Below, piece by piece: positions 52,593-61,973 of a DNA stretch of 64,000 bases. The translations under genes and the position numbers were made by a program. Positions within the stretch are counted from its first letter, which is position 1. Each line of letters begins with the position of its first letter. The notes below the pieces were generated by a model. It was not told the origin of the DNA and searched no databases. It saw only the letters and a program-made list of their open reading frames with translations. The stretch covers positions 1 to 64,000 of the forward strand of contig JBAXLI010000013.1 in the NCBI GenBank assembly GCA_037134895.1. Direction: 5' to 3'. The stretch is from CAIRDP01 sp037134895. Its GTDB lineage: Bacteria; Bacteroidota; Bacteroidia; Bacteroidales; FEN-979.

Positions 52593-52672
52593 TTTTATTC
52601 AGATGAAACCAACAAACGATTATATTGCCGACTTCATTTGTTGTTGCCTGAAATCATGTAACATAGCGGACT

Positions 52673-55174
52673 ATGGATCAGGATGAAAAAAACACAGTAA
52701 AGTCTGAGAACCTGAATGACATCAGGGTTGAAGAGCTTTTCGACCTTGACGACATTCAGCGGATGCAGGATTTATTCTCAGGAGCTGCTGGCGTTGCGTC
52801 ATTGATTACTGCTGTTGACGGAAGACCATTGACAAGGCCCAGTAATTTCTGCAGGTTTTATACAAACTATATCCTGACTCAGGAAAACGGTCTGACCAAA
52901 AACTTCAGACTTCAGCCCCAGGATGAACCACTTTCGGCATCTTTAAAAGAAAAGACTATTTCAAACGACCATGGGTTTCTTGACGCCATTGCCCGGATAA
53001 CAGTGAGAGGATGCCATGTGGCCAATTGGCTTATCGGCCAGGTGCGGACCAAAGATGTGAATTTGCAATGGATGATGGAATTCTCCGATAATCTCGGGGC
53101 CGACCGTAACAAAGTCATTGAGGCTTTGAATGAAGTCCCGGTGATGACGATACAACAATTTGGAAAGGTGTCGGAGATGCTTGTCGCCTTTGCCAATGAG
53201 CTTGCACGAAACGCAACTGCCACCCAGTTGCTGAAACTTCAGGTTGCCGAGAAGGAGAAAGCAGTTAAATCACTTAACGAAAGTTTCCAGAGGAACAAAG
53301 CACTTCTTGATGCCATTCCCGACCTGATATTTATGTTTGATTCTGACGGCAGGTTTTTAGATTTCCATGCCGAAAAGACTGATACTTTATTTGTCGACCC
53401 GGAGTTTTTCCTAGGAAAAAAGCCCGATGAAGTTCTCCCACATGAGCTTGCCATGCTTGCTAACAGAAGCATTAAAGCAGTGCATGAAAGTGGCAAACCT
53501 GATTATTGGACTTATAAGCTCGAGATAAGGGGCGACCTCCGCTATTACGAATCCAGAAGCGTTCCATACAGTAACGGGCAGGTGTTATGCATTGCCCGCG
53601 ACATCACCGATCTGAGGAGATCCACAGAGCAGAAGAGAGAGAGCGAAGAAAGGTACCTGACTGTATTAAATGCTTCTCCCGATAATATCACGATAACCGA
53701 CCTTGAAGGAAGAGTCACAATGTTCTCACCGGTTGCGATAAAGATGTTCGGTTATATCCATGAAGAAGACTATTTAGGTCACCCGGTCTTTGAGTTTATC
53801 CATCCCGAACACAGGGAACGTGCAGCCAATAATGTTGCGCTTATGTTTCAGGGAACTATGACTGGTCCGGCAGAATACCTGGGCCTTCGCAATGACGGCA
53901 GTACGTTTTATATTGAGGTAAACGCAGAGTTCATCCGCGGAGCAGATAAGCTTCCAAAACAGATTGTATTTATCTGCCGTGATGTTACTGAGCGGAAAAA
54001 TGCAGAGCTCAGGCAGGCAGAGATGTTTATTAAAATTGAGGAAGCGCGCGAAAAAGCCGAAGCCGGGAATCGTTTGAAAACTGCTTTCATGAATAATATC
54101 TCGCATGAGATCAGGACTCCGCTTAATGGAATCCTTGGTTTTACCGACCTGGTCACACAGCCTGATATTAGCGAAGAGGAAAAGGAGAGGTTTTGTTCAC
54201 TTATTAAAGCGAGCAGCAACAGGCTTCTTGGCACTATCACAAATTACATGGATATCTCCCTTATTGCTTCCGGGACCACGGAGGTTAAGAGTAAACCATT
54301 TAATCTGAACCGCTTTCTGAATCTCTTATTTGAACAATCAAAGCCTGTCTGCAATGAGAAGAACCTGGATCTCAGGCTTAAAATCCCTGTCCAGGCTAAA
54401 GCAGTGATCATTGACTCCGATCCTGAAATCATCCACAAGATAATGTCGCACCTGATTGATAATGCTGTCAAATTCACGCAGAGGGGAGAAATTTCATTTG
54501 GCTATGAGTTAAATAAAGGGATCTGTACATTGTTTGTAAAAGACAGCGGGATTGGAATCGGTAAGGATTCACTTTCAGCCATTTTTGAGAGTTTCGTACA
54601 GGAAAAACTCTCATCCACAAGCGGCCATGAAGGCAGTGGTTTGGGATTATCGATTGCACAGGGAATGGTTAACCTGCTTGGGAGCAAGATAGAAGTTGAG
54701 TCAGAAAAGCATTCAGGTTCAAGGTTCTTTTTTAAACTTCCATTCAATGAATCTGCAGATGAACAATTAAGCAAGCCTGCTGTCAATCACGCAATGACTT
54801 CTGCAAGGTCTCAACTCATCCTTATTGCTGAAGATGACGATGCAAATTTTGAATTAAGTCATGCTATGCTCCGGAAAAGTAATGTGAAAGTTATAAGGGC
54901 AAGGAACGGTTCAGAAGCTGTCGCTCAATGTCGTGCCAATCCTGAAATTTCACTGGTTCTTATGGATCTTAAAATGCCGGGACTGGATGGCTTGCAGGCC
55001 ACCCGCGAGATCAAGTTGTTCAGAAAATCTCTCCTGATTATAGCAATCACTGCCTTTGCCCTCAGCGGCGATGAAAAAAGAGCTATTGAAGCAGGTTGCG
55101 ACGATTATATTGCCAAACCCGTCGTGAAGGAAGTTCTGCTCGGAAAACTTAGAAGATACGGCATCGGTATGTAA
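52673..55174 (+). CDS. PocR-PAS-PAS hybrid histidine kinase
   Basis: An 833-residue sensor without membrane segments, so cytosolic. Order: PocR ligand-binding domain (about 20-190), PAS (205-320), PAS (330-445), HisKA with the phospho-histidine in NNISHEIRTPLNG near residue 478, HATPase (DSGIGIG, GSGLGLSIA) and a REC domain with the aspartate in LVLMDLKMPG near 765. The PocR domain has lost most of the cysteines kept in the paralogue at 58028 (FCRFY here, FCRLC there). PocR/MEDS domains sense small hydrocarbon or cobalamin-pathway ligands. Output partner unknown. Confidence 0.93.
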   Translation: MDQDEKNTVKSENLNDIRVEELFDLDDIQRMQDLFSGAAGVASLITAVDGRPLTRPSNFCRFYTNYILTQENGLTKNFRLQPQDEPLSASLKEKTISNDHGFLDAIARITVRGCHVANWLIGQVRTKDVNLQWMMEFSDNLGADRNKVIEALNEVPVMTIQQFGKVSEMLVAFANELARNATATQLLKLQVAEKEKAVKSLNESFQRNKALLDAIPDLIFMFDSDGRFLDFHAEKTDTLFVDPEFFLGKKPDEVLPHELAMLANRSIKAVHESGKPDYWTYKLEIRGDLRYYESRSVPYSNGQVLCIARDITDLRRSTEQKRESEERYLTVLNASPDNITITDLEGRVTMFSPVAIKMFGYIHEEDYLGHPVFEFIHPEHRERAANNVALMFQGTMTGPAEYLGLRNDGSTFYIEVNAEFIRGADKLPKQIVFICRDVTERKNAELRQAEMFIKIEEAREKAEAGNRLKTAFMNNISHEIRTPLNGILGFTDLVTQPDISEEEKERFCSLIKASSNRLLGTITNYMDISLIASGTTEVKSKPFNLNRFLNLLFEQSKPVCNEKNLDLRLKIPVQAKAVIIDSDPEIIHKIMSHLIDNAVKFTQRGEISFGYELNKGICTLFVKDSGIGIGKDSLSAIFESFVQEKLSSTSGHEGSGLGLSIAQGMVNLLGSKIEVESEKHSGSRFFFKLPFNESADEQLSKPAVNHAMTSARSQLILIAEDDDANFELSHAMLRKSNVKVIRARNGSEAVAQCRANPEISLVLMDLKMPGLDGLQATREIKLFRKSLLIIAITAFALSGDEKRAIEAGCDDYIAKPVVKEVLLGKLRRYGIGM

Positions 55175-55212
55175 TTTCTAACCCTCTAACCCCGGTTAAC
55201 AGGAAAACTTTT

Positions 55213-55593
55213 ATGCTCAGATTGGTTCTCATTATAGGCAGCGGCAGTTTTGCAGGAGGCGTGGCCAGGTTTCTGATGTCGAGGTATATTCATAACATTA
55301 CCGACAGCAGTTTCCCTCTTGGGACTTTAACTGTGAACATCCTCGGGTGTTTTTTAATAGGTATTTTTTATGGCATTTCGGAAAGGGGCAATTTTTTCAG
55401 TCCTGAAATGCGGATGTTTCTGACAGTTGGATTTTGTGGTGGATTTACGACATTTTCATCCTTTGCCGCCGAAAACATGGTACTTCTTAAGGATGGAAAT
55501 ATCCTGTATTTTTCACTCTATACCGGCCTCAGCGTATTTCTGGGCCTGATTGCAGTATTCATGGGAAACATGGTTATCAATAAAATGCTTTGA
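55213..55593 (+). CDS. crcB: Fluoride exporter CrcB/Fluc
   Basis: A 126-residue protein with four membrane helices. Signatures GGVARFLMSRYI, PLGTLTVNILGCFLIGIFYG and GFCGGFTTFSSFAAE are diagnostic for the fluoride channel family. It works as a dual-topology dimer that lowers cytosolic fluoride. It lies 38 bases after the kinase gene and 3 before the DUF190 gene. No fluoride riboswitch fits in the gap. Confidence 0.95.
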   Translation: MLRLVLIIGSGSFAGGVARFLMSRYIHNITDSSFPLGTLTVNILGCFLIGIFYGISERGNFFSPEMRMFLTVGFCGGFTTFSSFAAENMVLLKDGNILYFSLYTGLSVFLGLIAVFMGNMVINKML

Positions 55594-55596
55594 TAT

Positions 55597-55950
55597 ATGG
55601 AGATCCTCGGAGAAGGCAGGCTTTTAAAAATTTTTATCAGTTCCACCGACATGTTCAGGCACAAGCCTTTATACGAAGTGATAGTGTATGCCGCTAAAAG
55701 ATACGGACTATCAGGGGCAACTGTTCTTAAAGGATTTATGGGTTATGGCTCAAGCAGTGTTGTTTATTCGATGAGGCTTTGGGAAATTTCCGAAAAGCTG
55801 CCTGTCGTTATCGAGATCATTGACGAAGAAGCGAAAATCGACGGGTTCCTCGAGACAATCCTTCCATATTTTGAGAAGGTACCTAAAGGAGGATTGATCA
55901 CTGTTGAAAAAACAACAGTTATCCTGCACAAAACCGGAGGCGTCAAATAA
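55597..55950 (+). CDS. DUF190 protein, CrcB partner
   Basis: A 117-residue soluble protein of the GlnB-like DUF190 family (RLLKIFISSTDMFRHKPLYEVIVYAAKRYGLSGATVLKG near residues 6-45, then SSVVYSMRLWEISEKLPVVIEIID). DUF190 genes often follow crcB, as here with a 3-base gap. A PII-like ligand-binding or regulatory role is assumed, but the ligand is not known. Confidence 0.9.
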   Translation: MEILGEGRLLKIFISSTDMFRHKPLYEVIVYAAKRYGLSGATVLKGFMGYGSSSVVYSMRLWEISEKLPVVIEIIDEEAKIDGFLETILPYFEKVPKGGLITVEKTTVILHKTGGVK

Positions 55951-55997
55951 TCCGTGTCCAGATGCAACTAAGTTTAGGCATCAGATACCGGTCCTCA

Positions 55998-57905
55998 TCA
56001 CAACTGTTTCCTGCCAAAATAATGTCTCCAGTCGAAACCCAGCCTTAATCCCACGAACCAGACCGTCCTCACCTCAGGTGCTACAGTACTATTTTCGGGG
56101 AGGACCACTTTTACCTTACCAGGAATATCAAACCCGCCGAAAATCTGAACAACCAGGCTTGCTGTCTGATTGGTTGAGAAAGTATGGAATGGCCGGTATT
56201 CCACTATTGGAAATTCAAGCTGTGTTGATCTCATGGCAATGAGGGCCTGGTCAGGCAGGTCATTCACAGTCATAGGCATAATATACCTGTCAGGATCCTT
56301 GGGGAATCCGTACAGATAAACCCCAACTTCCCTTCCCAGGATAAACTGGAACCTCCCGATCGAAGTGACAATACCTGATTGCCAGGGGATCAGCCCTCCA
56401 TTAGCGGCAGTTGTGACCATTTTATTCATTGAGTTCTTGTCGAACAGGTATAGAAAAGGAGCAATCAGCAGGAGGTCTCCTGGTATTAGGTAGAAGGGGA
56501 GCCTCAGGCGAAGAAAGAATGCATCCCTGCTGGGGATGGCCGAGAGTATGCTTCCGTATTGCTTCAGGTCGGGGTCTGATTCGAGTTTCATTGAAGAGGC
56601 CCCGTCCTGCCTCCATCCGAAGTCGAGAAATATTAGTCCATCCCCTGCTTCATTCAGTACACCTTCTAATCCCAGGCCTACCCTGACAGCAAGCCCCAGT
56701 CCTCCAATCATACCTGCCTGGTTCTGCAGTGATCCGAAACCGCTGAAAACCGGGAACGCTCTTGCATCGGCTGTAAGCCCAATGAATGGCCCAACCTCGG
56801 CCCTGAACCTTGGTAATTGCCCGAGACCTTTTGCCAGTCCCGGAACCGCGGTCGGAAGCAGTATGTTCTTGTACCAGTCTGCCGAAATGGTATCAATCTT
56901 GCGCGAAGGCATGTAATTTGTTGTTGACACATTGAATGTGTCAGGTGTGCTGGGTACAACTTCGGAGGTCCGGAGAAAGATCCTGCCTCTGCCGGATGCC
57001 GCATCGATGATTTCCTCAAGGCTTTTACGAATGGTAATAGCTGCAGTCTCTGCATCTTCAGGTCTCATATAGGCATCCCCCATAAGGACCATCTTATGGC
57101 CATCCCAGGTTGAAACTTCAAGTCCTTTTTCATCATAATAATCATGGGTTCCTTTTCTCTGTGCTGCATTCCCCCATGTTCCGGCCACATGCCCTGATGC
57201 AAACATATCCTCAAGAAAATGGATTGCGAATGCTTCATCAGCTAAAGCAGAAAGAATCAACTCTGAAGATTGCGCTCCCTTTGCTGTGTCTTGTGCGTAC
57301 TTTTCGGCTTTTAACAAAGCGCTTATATGATACCAGCTATAGGTACCCATGGCATTAAGCTCACAGCCCGGGGCGAGGCAGGTATTGAAATACTGATCGA
57401 GCATTGTATTTACATCAGGCCGGGCAAGCATGAAGTGCACATTATTGGAACCCGCCCTGGTAACGTATTCGGGGTCGACACGAAGCAGTTTCAGGTCCGA
57501 ATCCCTTAGTTTATTAAGTCTTTCACTGTTGTCTCTTGCAGTTGCAATGCCATATTTCAGCTCAGCTGCCACATCAGAAACCTTCATAATCCAGTTTGTC
57601 TCAAGGATATTATGCAGCATATTGGCAGATGAGGTTGAATGGTCTCCTGCAATACCAGGCCAGGATGCGTAATCAAGATAATTTTGTGTAAGCGAAAGGC
57701 TTGTATCAATTGATAATGGATAAAGCCTTAACTCATGCCCTTTACGTGCAATTGCCCAGAACTGCTCAAGTGCAGAACGATGAGCCGGATCCATCTTCCG
57801 AATAGCAAGAACAGCGATGTCCCTGTGCTCAGGATAGATCCACCCGAGAACATAACTATTCGAAAGAAGTAGTAGAAATATTCCAAGTGACACTTTTTTT
57901 AACAT
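55998..57905 (-). CDS. Secreted phospholipase C / P1-nuclease-fold protein with long C-terminal domain
   Basis: A 635-residue protein with a signal peptide ending at VLG before W22; mature zinc phospholipase C begins with Trp that binds zinc. Likely ligands follow: H27 in YPEHRDIA, D in DYASWPGIAGDHS, HN in MLHNILE, H in YSWYHISALL, and the HFLEDMFASGH motif near residue 230. The C-terminal 300 residues are beta-rich and resemble an outer-membrane or carbohydrate-binding part. Lipase or nuclease activity is not decided by sequence. Confidence 0.7.
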   Translation of the reverse strand: MLKKVSLGIFLLLLSNSYVLGWIYPEHRDIAVLAIRKMDPAHRSALEQFWAIARKGHELRLYPLSIDTSLSLTQNYLDYASWPGIAGDHSTSSANMLHNILETNWIMKVSDVAAELKYGIATARDNSERLNKLRDSDLKLLRVDPEYVTRAGSNNVHFMLARPDVNTMLDQYFNTCLAPGCELNAMGTYSWYHISALLKAEKYAQDTAKGAQSSELILSALADEAFAIHFLEDMFASGHVAGTWGNAAQRKGTHDYYDEKGLEVSTWDGHKMVLMGDAYMRPEDAETAAITIRKSLEEIIDAASGRGRIFLRTSEVVPSTPDTFNVSTTNYMPSRKIDTISADWYKNILLPTAVPGLAKGLGQLPRFRAEVGPFIGLTADARAFPVFSGFGSLQNQAGMIGGLGLAVRVGLGLEGVLNEAGDGLIFLDFGWRQDGASSMKLESDPDLKQYGSILSAIPSRDAFFLRLRLPFYLIPGDLLLIAPFLYLFDKNSMNKMVTTAANGGLIPWQSGIVTSIGRFQFILGREVGVYLYGFPKDPDRYIMPMTVNDLPDQALIAMRSTQLEFPIVEYRPFHTFSTNQTASLVVQIFGGFDIPGKVKVVLPENSTVAPEVRTVWFVGLRLGFDWRHYFGRKQL

Positions 57906-57966
57906 AAATACGGGATATCAGTTTAAGAAAATAAAGATAGCAAATCCGGACTAACTGGTATTTTTA

Positions 57967-57974
57967 TATTTTTG
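57967..57974 (+). promoter_or_regulatory. -7 box for the second PocR kinase
   Basis: TATTTTTG matches TAnnTTTG, 53 bases before the ATG at 58028. No dyad of the regulon type is present. Confidence 0.45.
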
Positions 57975-58027
57975 TGATGGTTATTAAATTTTGTAAAAAT
58001 CCGGATATTGATTTTCATACCTGATTA

Positions 58028-60682
58028 ATGGAATACGCACCTGGAATGTTTGACGAGCAAACTGACATTATAATCGGAGGAATTCAGTTTTCTGACCTCT
58101 TTGACCTTAATGAACTTCAGAAAATCCAGGATCTTTTTTCGGATGCCACAGGCGTTGCTTCAATTATTACAAGGCCCGACGGAACACCAATCACCAGACC
58201 CAGCAACTTTTGCAGGCTTTGTAACAATATTATCCGTCAGACCGAAAAAGGATTACATAACTGCTTCAAATCAGATGCCGTGATCGGGCGTCAAAGTACT
58301 TCCGGACCTGTTATCATGCCATGCCTGAGCGGAGGCTTATGGGATGCAGGAGCCAGCATTACTGTCGGAGGCCAGCATGTTGCGAACTGGCTTATTGGCC
58401 AGGTCAGGAACCAGGAGCTGGATAAAGAGAAGATCCTGCATTATGCCGATGAGATCGGTATTGAGCGTGCTGTTTTCATGAATGCCCTGGAGGAAGTCCC
58501 TATGATGTCACTGGAGCGGTTTACAAAGATCGCCCACATGCTTTATGCCTTTGCCGCAGAACTGTCGTCAAAAGCATACCAGACCAAGAAGCTTGAGCAG
58601 TTCATAGGTTTCAGGCAGCAGGCTGAGAAAAGCATTTCACGGCTTGAAAGTCGTTTCAGGGCACTTATTGAGAATTCTACCGAAGGAGTTGTACTTGTAA
58701 GCGCCGGGGGAAAATTTGAATATGTGAGCCCGACGGCCCTTAGACTTTTCGGATATGCTTCCGATGACATATTACACAGTGATCCTGATGCAATGACACA
58801 TCCGGAGGATTTACCGATGGTTCTTCAAACCCTGAATTACCTGCTTCAGAATCCATTAAAAGTTCCAACAATACATTACCGCTTCAGGCATCGTGACGGG
58901 AGGTGGATCTGGATTGAGAGTACCTTCGGAAACATGCTTCATATTCCTGAAATCAATGCTATTGTAATTAACTTCAGGGATATTTCTGAACGTAAGCGCA
59001 GTGAGAAGATCCAGGAGATACAATATAATATTGCGAGTGCAGTGGTCACTTCGGGAAATCTCGAAGAGCTTCTCACTATTGTGCGCCGCGAATTAAACCA
59101 GGTCATCGATACTACAAATTTCTTTATCGCGCTTTACGACAAGCAAAAAGACATGCTTTCGAAGGCGATATGGGTTGATGAGAAAGATGCCTACACCCGA
59201 TGGAAAGCCGAAAACTCGTTGTCGGGCCAGGTTGTGAGGAAAGCCCGCACAATATTACTGAACAGGCAGCAGATCAGAGAATTTGCCGTAACTGAGAATC
59301 TGAACCTTATCGGCACAACTGCCGAAAGTTGGCTTGGTGTTCCCTTATGGCAGTCGGGACAGGTGGCAGGAGTCATGGTTGTCCAAAGCTACACCGATCC
59401 TCAGGCATATGATAAAAGCAGTGCCGCGCTCATGGAACTGATCGCCCATGAGTTGAGCATTTTTATTGAAAAGAAAAAAACTGAAGACGAGCTGGTCAGA
59501 GCGAAAGAAAAAGCAGAAGACAGCGACAGGCTGAAATCGACTTTTCTTGCAAACATGTCGCATGAGATCAGAACACCCATGAATGCGATTATTGGTTTCT
59601 CTGGTATGATTGCCGATTCGGACCATTCTCAGGATGAAAGGATCAAATTCGCCAACATAGTACAATCCAGGTCAGACGACCTGATGCATATCATCAATGA
59701 CCTGCTTGAGATATCACGCATTGAATCAGGGAATGCAACTGTAGTCAAAGGAACAGTTGTTCTTAATGACCTTATCGATGACCTTGAATCTGAGTTCCGG
59801 AGAAGGATTCTTCTGAACAAGGCTGAAACTATCAGGCTGATTGCCGATAAGCCGCTTGACTCTGCTCAGACCAGGATCTTAACCGACTCGTATATCCTGA
59901 AACAGGTATATTCAAACCTGGTCGAGAATGCGATTAAATACACTGATTCGGGTCATATCATTTTCGGCTACCGCCCGCCTGAGAATGGCACCATCACCTG
60001 CTTCGTGAAAGACACCGGGATCGGGATCTCCCCCGAAAACCAGGCTGTGATCTTTGAACACTTCAGGCAGGCCGACATTTCGGATCCTCACCGTTACGGA
60101 GGAACAGGCCTTGGCCTGGCAATCTGCAAAGGCTCGCTGGAACTTCTCGGCGGGACGATCTGGGTTGAATCCAAACCAGGTGCAGGAAGCACGTTTTACT
60201 TTGCATTTCCTTTTGAACCTGCCCCGGCACAGGAGCACAAGCCGGCTCCGAAAGGTATTCAACTTAAAAAAACACCCGGTTATTCATGGAAAGGCAAGAG
60301 GTTGCTGATCGTTGAAGACGAAAGTGCAAATATGGAATTCCTGATGATCATCCTCAGGAACACTGGAGCCGAAACTGTAGGCGTTACATCAGGCGCAGAA
60401 CTCAGGAAACATTACAACTCTCTACATTTGTTTGATCTTGTGCTTCTGGATGTGAGATTACCGGATGCAAACGGATGGGAACTGGCAAGTGAAATCAAGG
60501 CGGTCAGACTTGATATCCCGGTTATCGCGCAAACCGCATTCGCCATGTCAGGCGACAGAAGAAAAAGCGAGGAAGCCTCCTGTGACAATTACATTTCAAA
60601 GCCTATTGCCAAACATGCCTTGCTTAAGATGCTCGACGGCTACCTTGATGACGGAGTCAACAAATCCACTATTCCTGCCTGA
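58028..60682 (+). CDS. PocR-PAS-GAF hybrid histidine kinase
   Basis: An 884-residue cytosolic sensor. Order: PocR (about 25-180) with all cysteines of the domain (FCRLCNNIIRQTEKGLHNC and IMPCLSGG), PAS (205-325), GAF (340-490), HisKA with NMSHEIRTPMNAII near residue 515, HATPase (DTGIGISPE, GGTGLGLAI) and a C-terminal REC domain (VLLDVRLPDANG). The cysteine set suggests a metal- or cluster-linked sensing site. It shares the PocR/kinase/REC plan with the 52673 protein, which lacks the cysteines, and the two probably arose from a common ancestor. Confidence 0.93.
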   Translation: MEYAPGMFDEQTDIIIGGIQFSDLFDLNELQKIQDLFSDATGVASIITRPDGTPITRPSNFCRLCNNIIRQTEKGLHNCFKSDAVIGRQSTSGPVIMPCLSGGLWDAGASITVGGQHVANWLIGQVRNQELDKEKILHYADEIGIERAVFMNALEEVPMMSLERFTKIAHMLYAFAAELSSKAYQTKKLEQFIGFRQQAEKSISRLESRFRALIENSTEGVVLVSAGGKFEYVSPTALRLFGYASDDILHSDPDAMTHPEDLPMVLQTLNYLLQNPLKVPTIHYRFRHRDGRWIWIESTFGNMLHIPEINAIVINFRDISERKRSEKIQEIQYNIASAVVTSGNLEELLTIVRRELNQVIDTTNFFIALYDKQKDMLSKAIWVDEKDAYTRWKAENSLSGQVVRKARTILLNRQQIREFAVTENLNLIGTTAESWLGVPLWQSGQVAGVMVVQSYTDPQAYDKSSAALMELIAHELSIFIEKKKTEDELVRAKEKAEDSDRLKSTFLANMSHEIRTPMNAIIGFSGMIADSDHSQDERIKFANIVQSRSDDLMHIINDLLEISRIESGNATVVKGTVVLNDLIDDLESEFRRRILLNKAETIRLIADKPLDSAQTRILTDSYILKQVYSNLVENAIKYTDSGHIIFGYRPPENGTITCFVKDTGIGISPENQAVIFEHFRQADISDPHRYGGTGLGLAICKGSLELLGGTIWVESKPGAGSTFYFAFPFEPAPAQEHKPAPKGIQLKKTPGYSWKGKRLLIVEDESANMEFLMIILRNTGAETVGVTSGAELRKHYNSLHLFDLVLLDVRLPDANGWELASEIKAVRLDIPVIAQTAFAMSGDRRKSEEASCDNYISKPIAKHALLKMLDGYLDDGVNKSTIPA

Positions 60683-60703
60683 TAAAGAAGCAAAAAATAA
60701 CAG

Positions 60704-60711
60704 TACTTTTG
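60704..60711 (+). promoter_or_regulatory. -7 box for the 60732 gene
   Basis: TACTTTTG matches TAnnTTTG and ends 20 bases before the ATG at 60732, giving a very short leader. It supports the start at 60732 and not the longer upstream frame, which lies in the kinase gene. Confidence 0.5.
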
Positions 60712-60731
60712 CTGTCTTAAAAAAGTTTCGC

Positions 60732-61253
60732 ATGTATACAAAAACTTTCAAACAGCTTGTATTTTTCATTTTTGCTATTCTGATATTTCAAAATCTTTCA
60801 GCCCAGACGGCCAGGATCAGGGTGGGTACATTCGACTCGAGACTTGTAGCCCTTGCTTATTACAATTCGAAAGACTACGATAAATTCATTTCTGATTTCA
60901 ACCGGCAGTATAAAGTTGCAGAATCAAAGAAAGATTCAGTTACTATTAAAAAAATGCTGGTCAGGGGACCTGTTTTGCAGAGGATGATGAACGACAGGAT
61001 CTTCGGTAAAGGCTCAATCAATCTTATCCTTGATAACTATAAAGACAAGCTGGATGCTATTGGAAAAGCCAATAATGTGATCATGGTAGTTTCAAAATGG
61101 GAGGTCGGGTATAAAACTCCTGGGTTAGAATTCGTTGACCTCACCTGGAAGATCATGGCCATTTGGAACCCAAGTGAACAGGTCATCAAATGGGCTAAAA
61201 ACGGAGAAAAAGAGCTCCCGATCAAAGATGCTATCTTCGATAAAGTCGATTAA
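60732..61253 (+). CDS. Small secreted protein, unknown
   Basis: A 173-residue protein with a signal peptide (cleavage after LSAQ). The mature part starts ARIRVGTFDSRLVALAYYNSKDYDKFISDF, then is helical, and ends VDLTWKIMAIWNPSEQVIKWAKNGEKELPIKDAIF. No family is recognised; the opening resembles OmpH/Skp-like secreted helical proteins only loosely. It converges with pdxH. Confidence 0.65.
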   Translation: MYTKTFKQLVFFIFAILIFQNLSAQTARIRVGTFDSRLVALAYYNSKDYDKFISDFNRQYKVAESKKDSVTIKKMLVRGPVLQRMMNDRIFGKGSINLILDNYKDKLDAIGKANNVIMVVSKWEVGYKTPGLEFVDLTWKIMAIWNPSEQVIKWAKNGEKELPIKDAIFDKVD

Positions 61254-61255
61254 AT

Positions 61256-61900
61256 TCAGGGAGCCAGTATTTCGGTAATCCAAACCTTCCCCGATTTCCT
61301 GTAAAGAATCCTTTCATGCAGGCGGTTTTCCCTCCCGGTCCAGAACTCCATCCTATTGGGTATAAGGACGAATCCCCCCCAGTTGGCCGGCCTTTTCGGT
61401 TCATTCTGATTGAGGTCCCGTTGAAAAGCTTCCGCCATAGCTTCAATGAACAACCTGTCGGGGATCACAGCACTCTGTGGTGAGACACTGGCGCTGATGC
61501 GTGAGCCAAGCGGACGTGAATTGAAATAATTGTCGGAGATCCTTGAAGGACATTTTTTTATGTTTCCTTCAATCCTGACCTGCCGGTAAAGCCCGGGCCA
61601 GTAAAACAACAGGGAGGCATTGGGATTTGATAAAATCTCTATGCCTTTACGACTCTCGTAATTGGTGAAAAAGCAGAACCCTGAGGGGAGAACATCCTTA
61701 TAGAGCACCATCCTCAATGATGGCTTCCCCTGGATGTCAGCAGTAGCAAGGGCCATTGCCTCAGGTTCATGTTCTCCTGATGATTTCGCAAGATGATACC
61801 ATGATCTGAACAGTTTCAACGGATCCGCAGGTTGTTTTTCACCTGTAATGTTCTGCTGGATTCCTGGAAGTGATGACTTTATAATGGCTTTTGTTTTCAA
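61256..61900 (-). CDS. pdxH: Pyridoxamine 5'-phosphate oxidase
   Basis: A 214-residue FMN enzyme that oxidises pyridoxine and pyridoxamine phosphate to pyridoxal phosphate with O2. The family block EPEAMALATADIQGKPSLRMVLYKDVLPSGFCFFTNYESRKGIEILSNPNASLLFYW and the C-terminal EFWTGRENRLHERILYRK are intact. A perfect -7 box TATTTTTG (61935-61928 on the minus strand) lies upstream. Its need for oxygen contrasts with the oxygen-sensitive GRE and suggests a facultative or oxygen-tolerant host. Confidence 0.94.
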   Translation of the reverse strand: MKTKAIIKSSLPGIQQNITGEKQPADPLKLFRSWYHLAKSSGEHEPEAMALATADIQGKPSLRMVLYKDVLPSGFCFFTNYESRKGIEILSNPNASLLFYWPGLYRQVRIEGNIKKCPSRISDNYFNSRPLGSRISASVSPQSAVIPDRLFIEAMAEAFQRDLNQNEPKRPANWGGFVLIPNRMEFWTGRENRLHERILYRKSGKVWITEILAP

Positions 61901-61973
61901 TGTATATTCTGCCTTTGAAAATTAAACCAAAAATAATTAATTCCTATCTTTACACAAATTTAAATTTCCTGGC

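Noticed and set aside
55175..55212. Fluoride riboswitch before crcB
   Set aside because: Only 38 bases separate the kinase stop and crcB start, too little for the known fluoride aptamer and a control element, and no such fold is visible.
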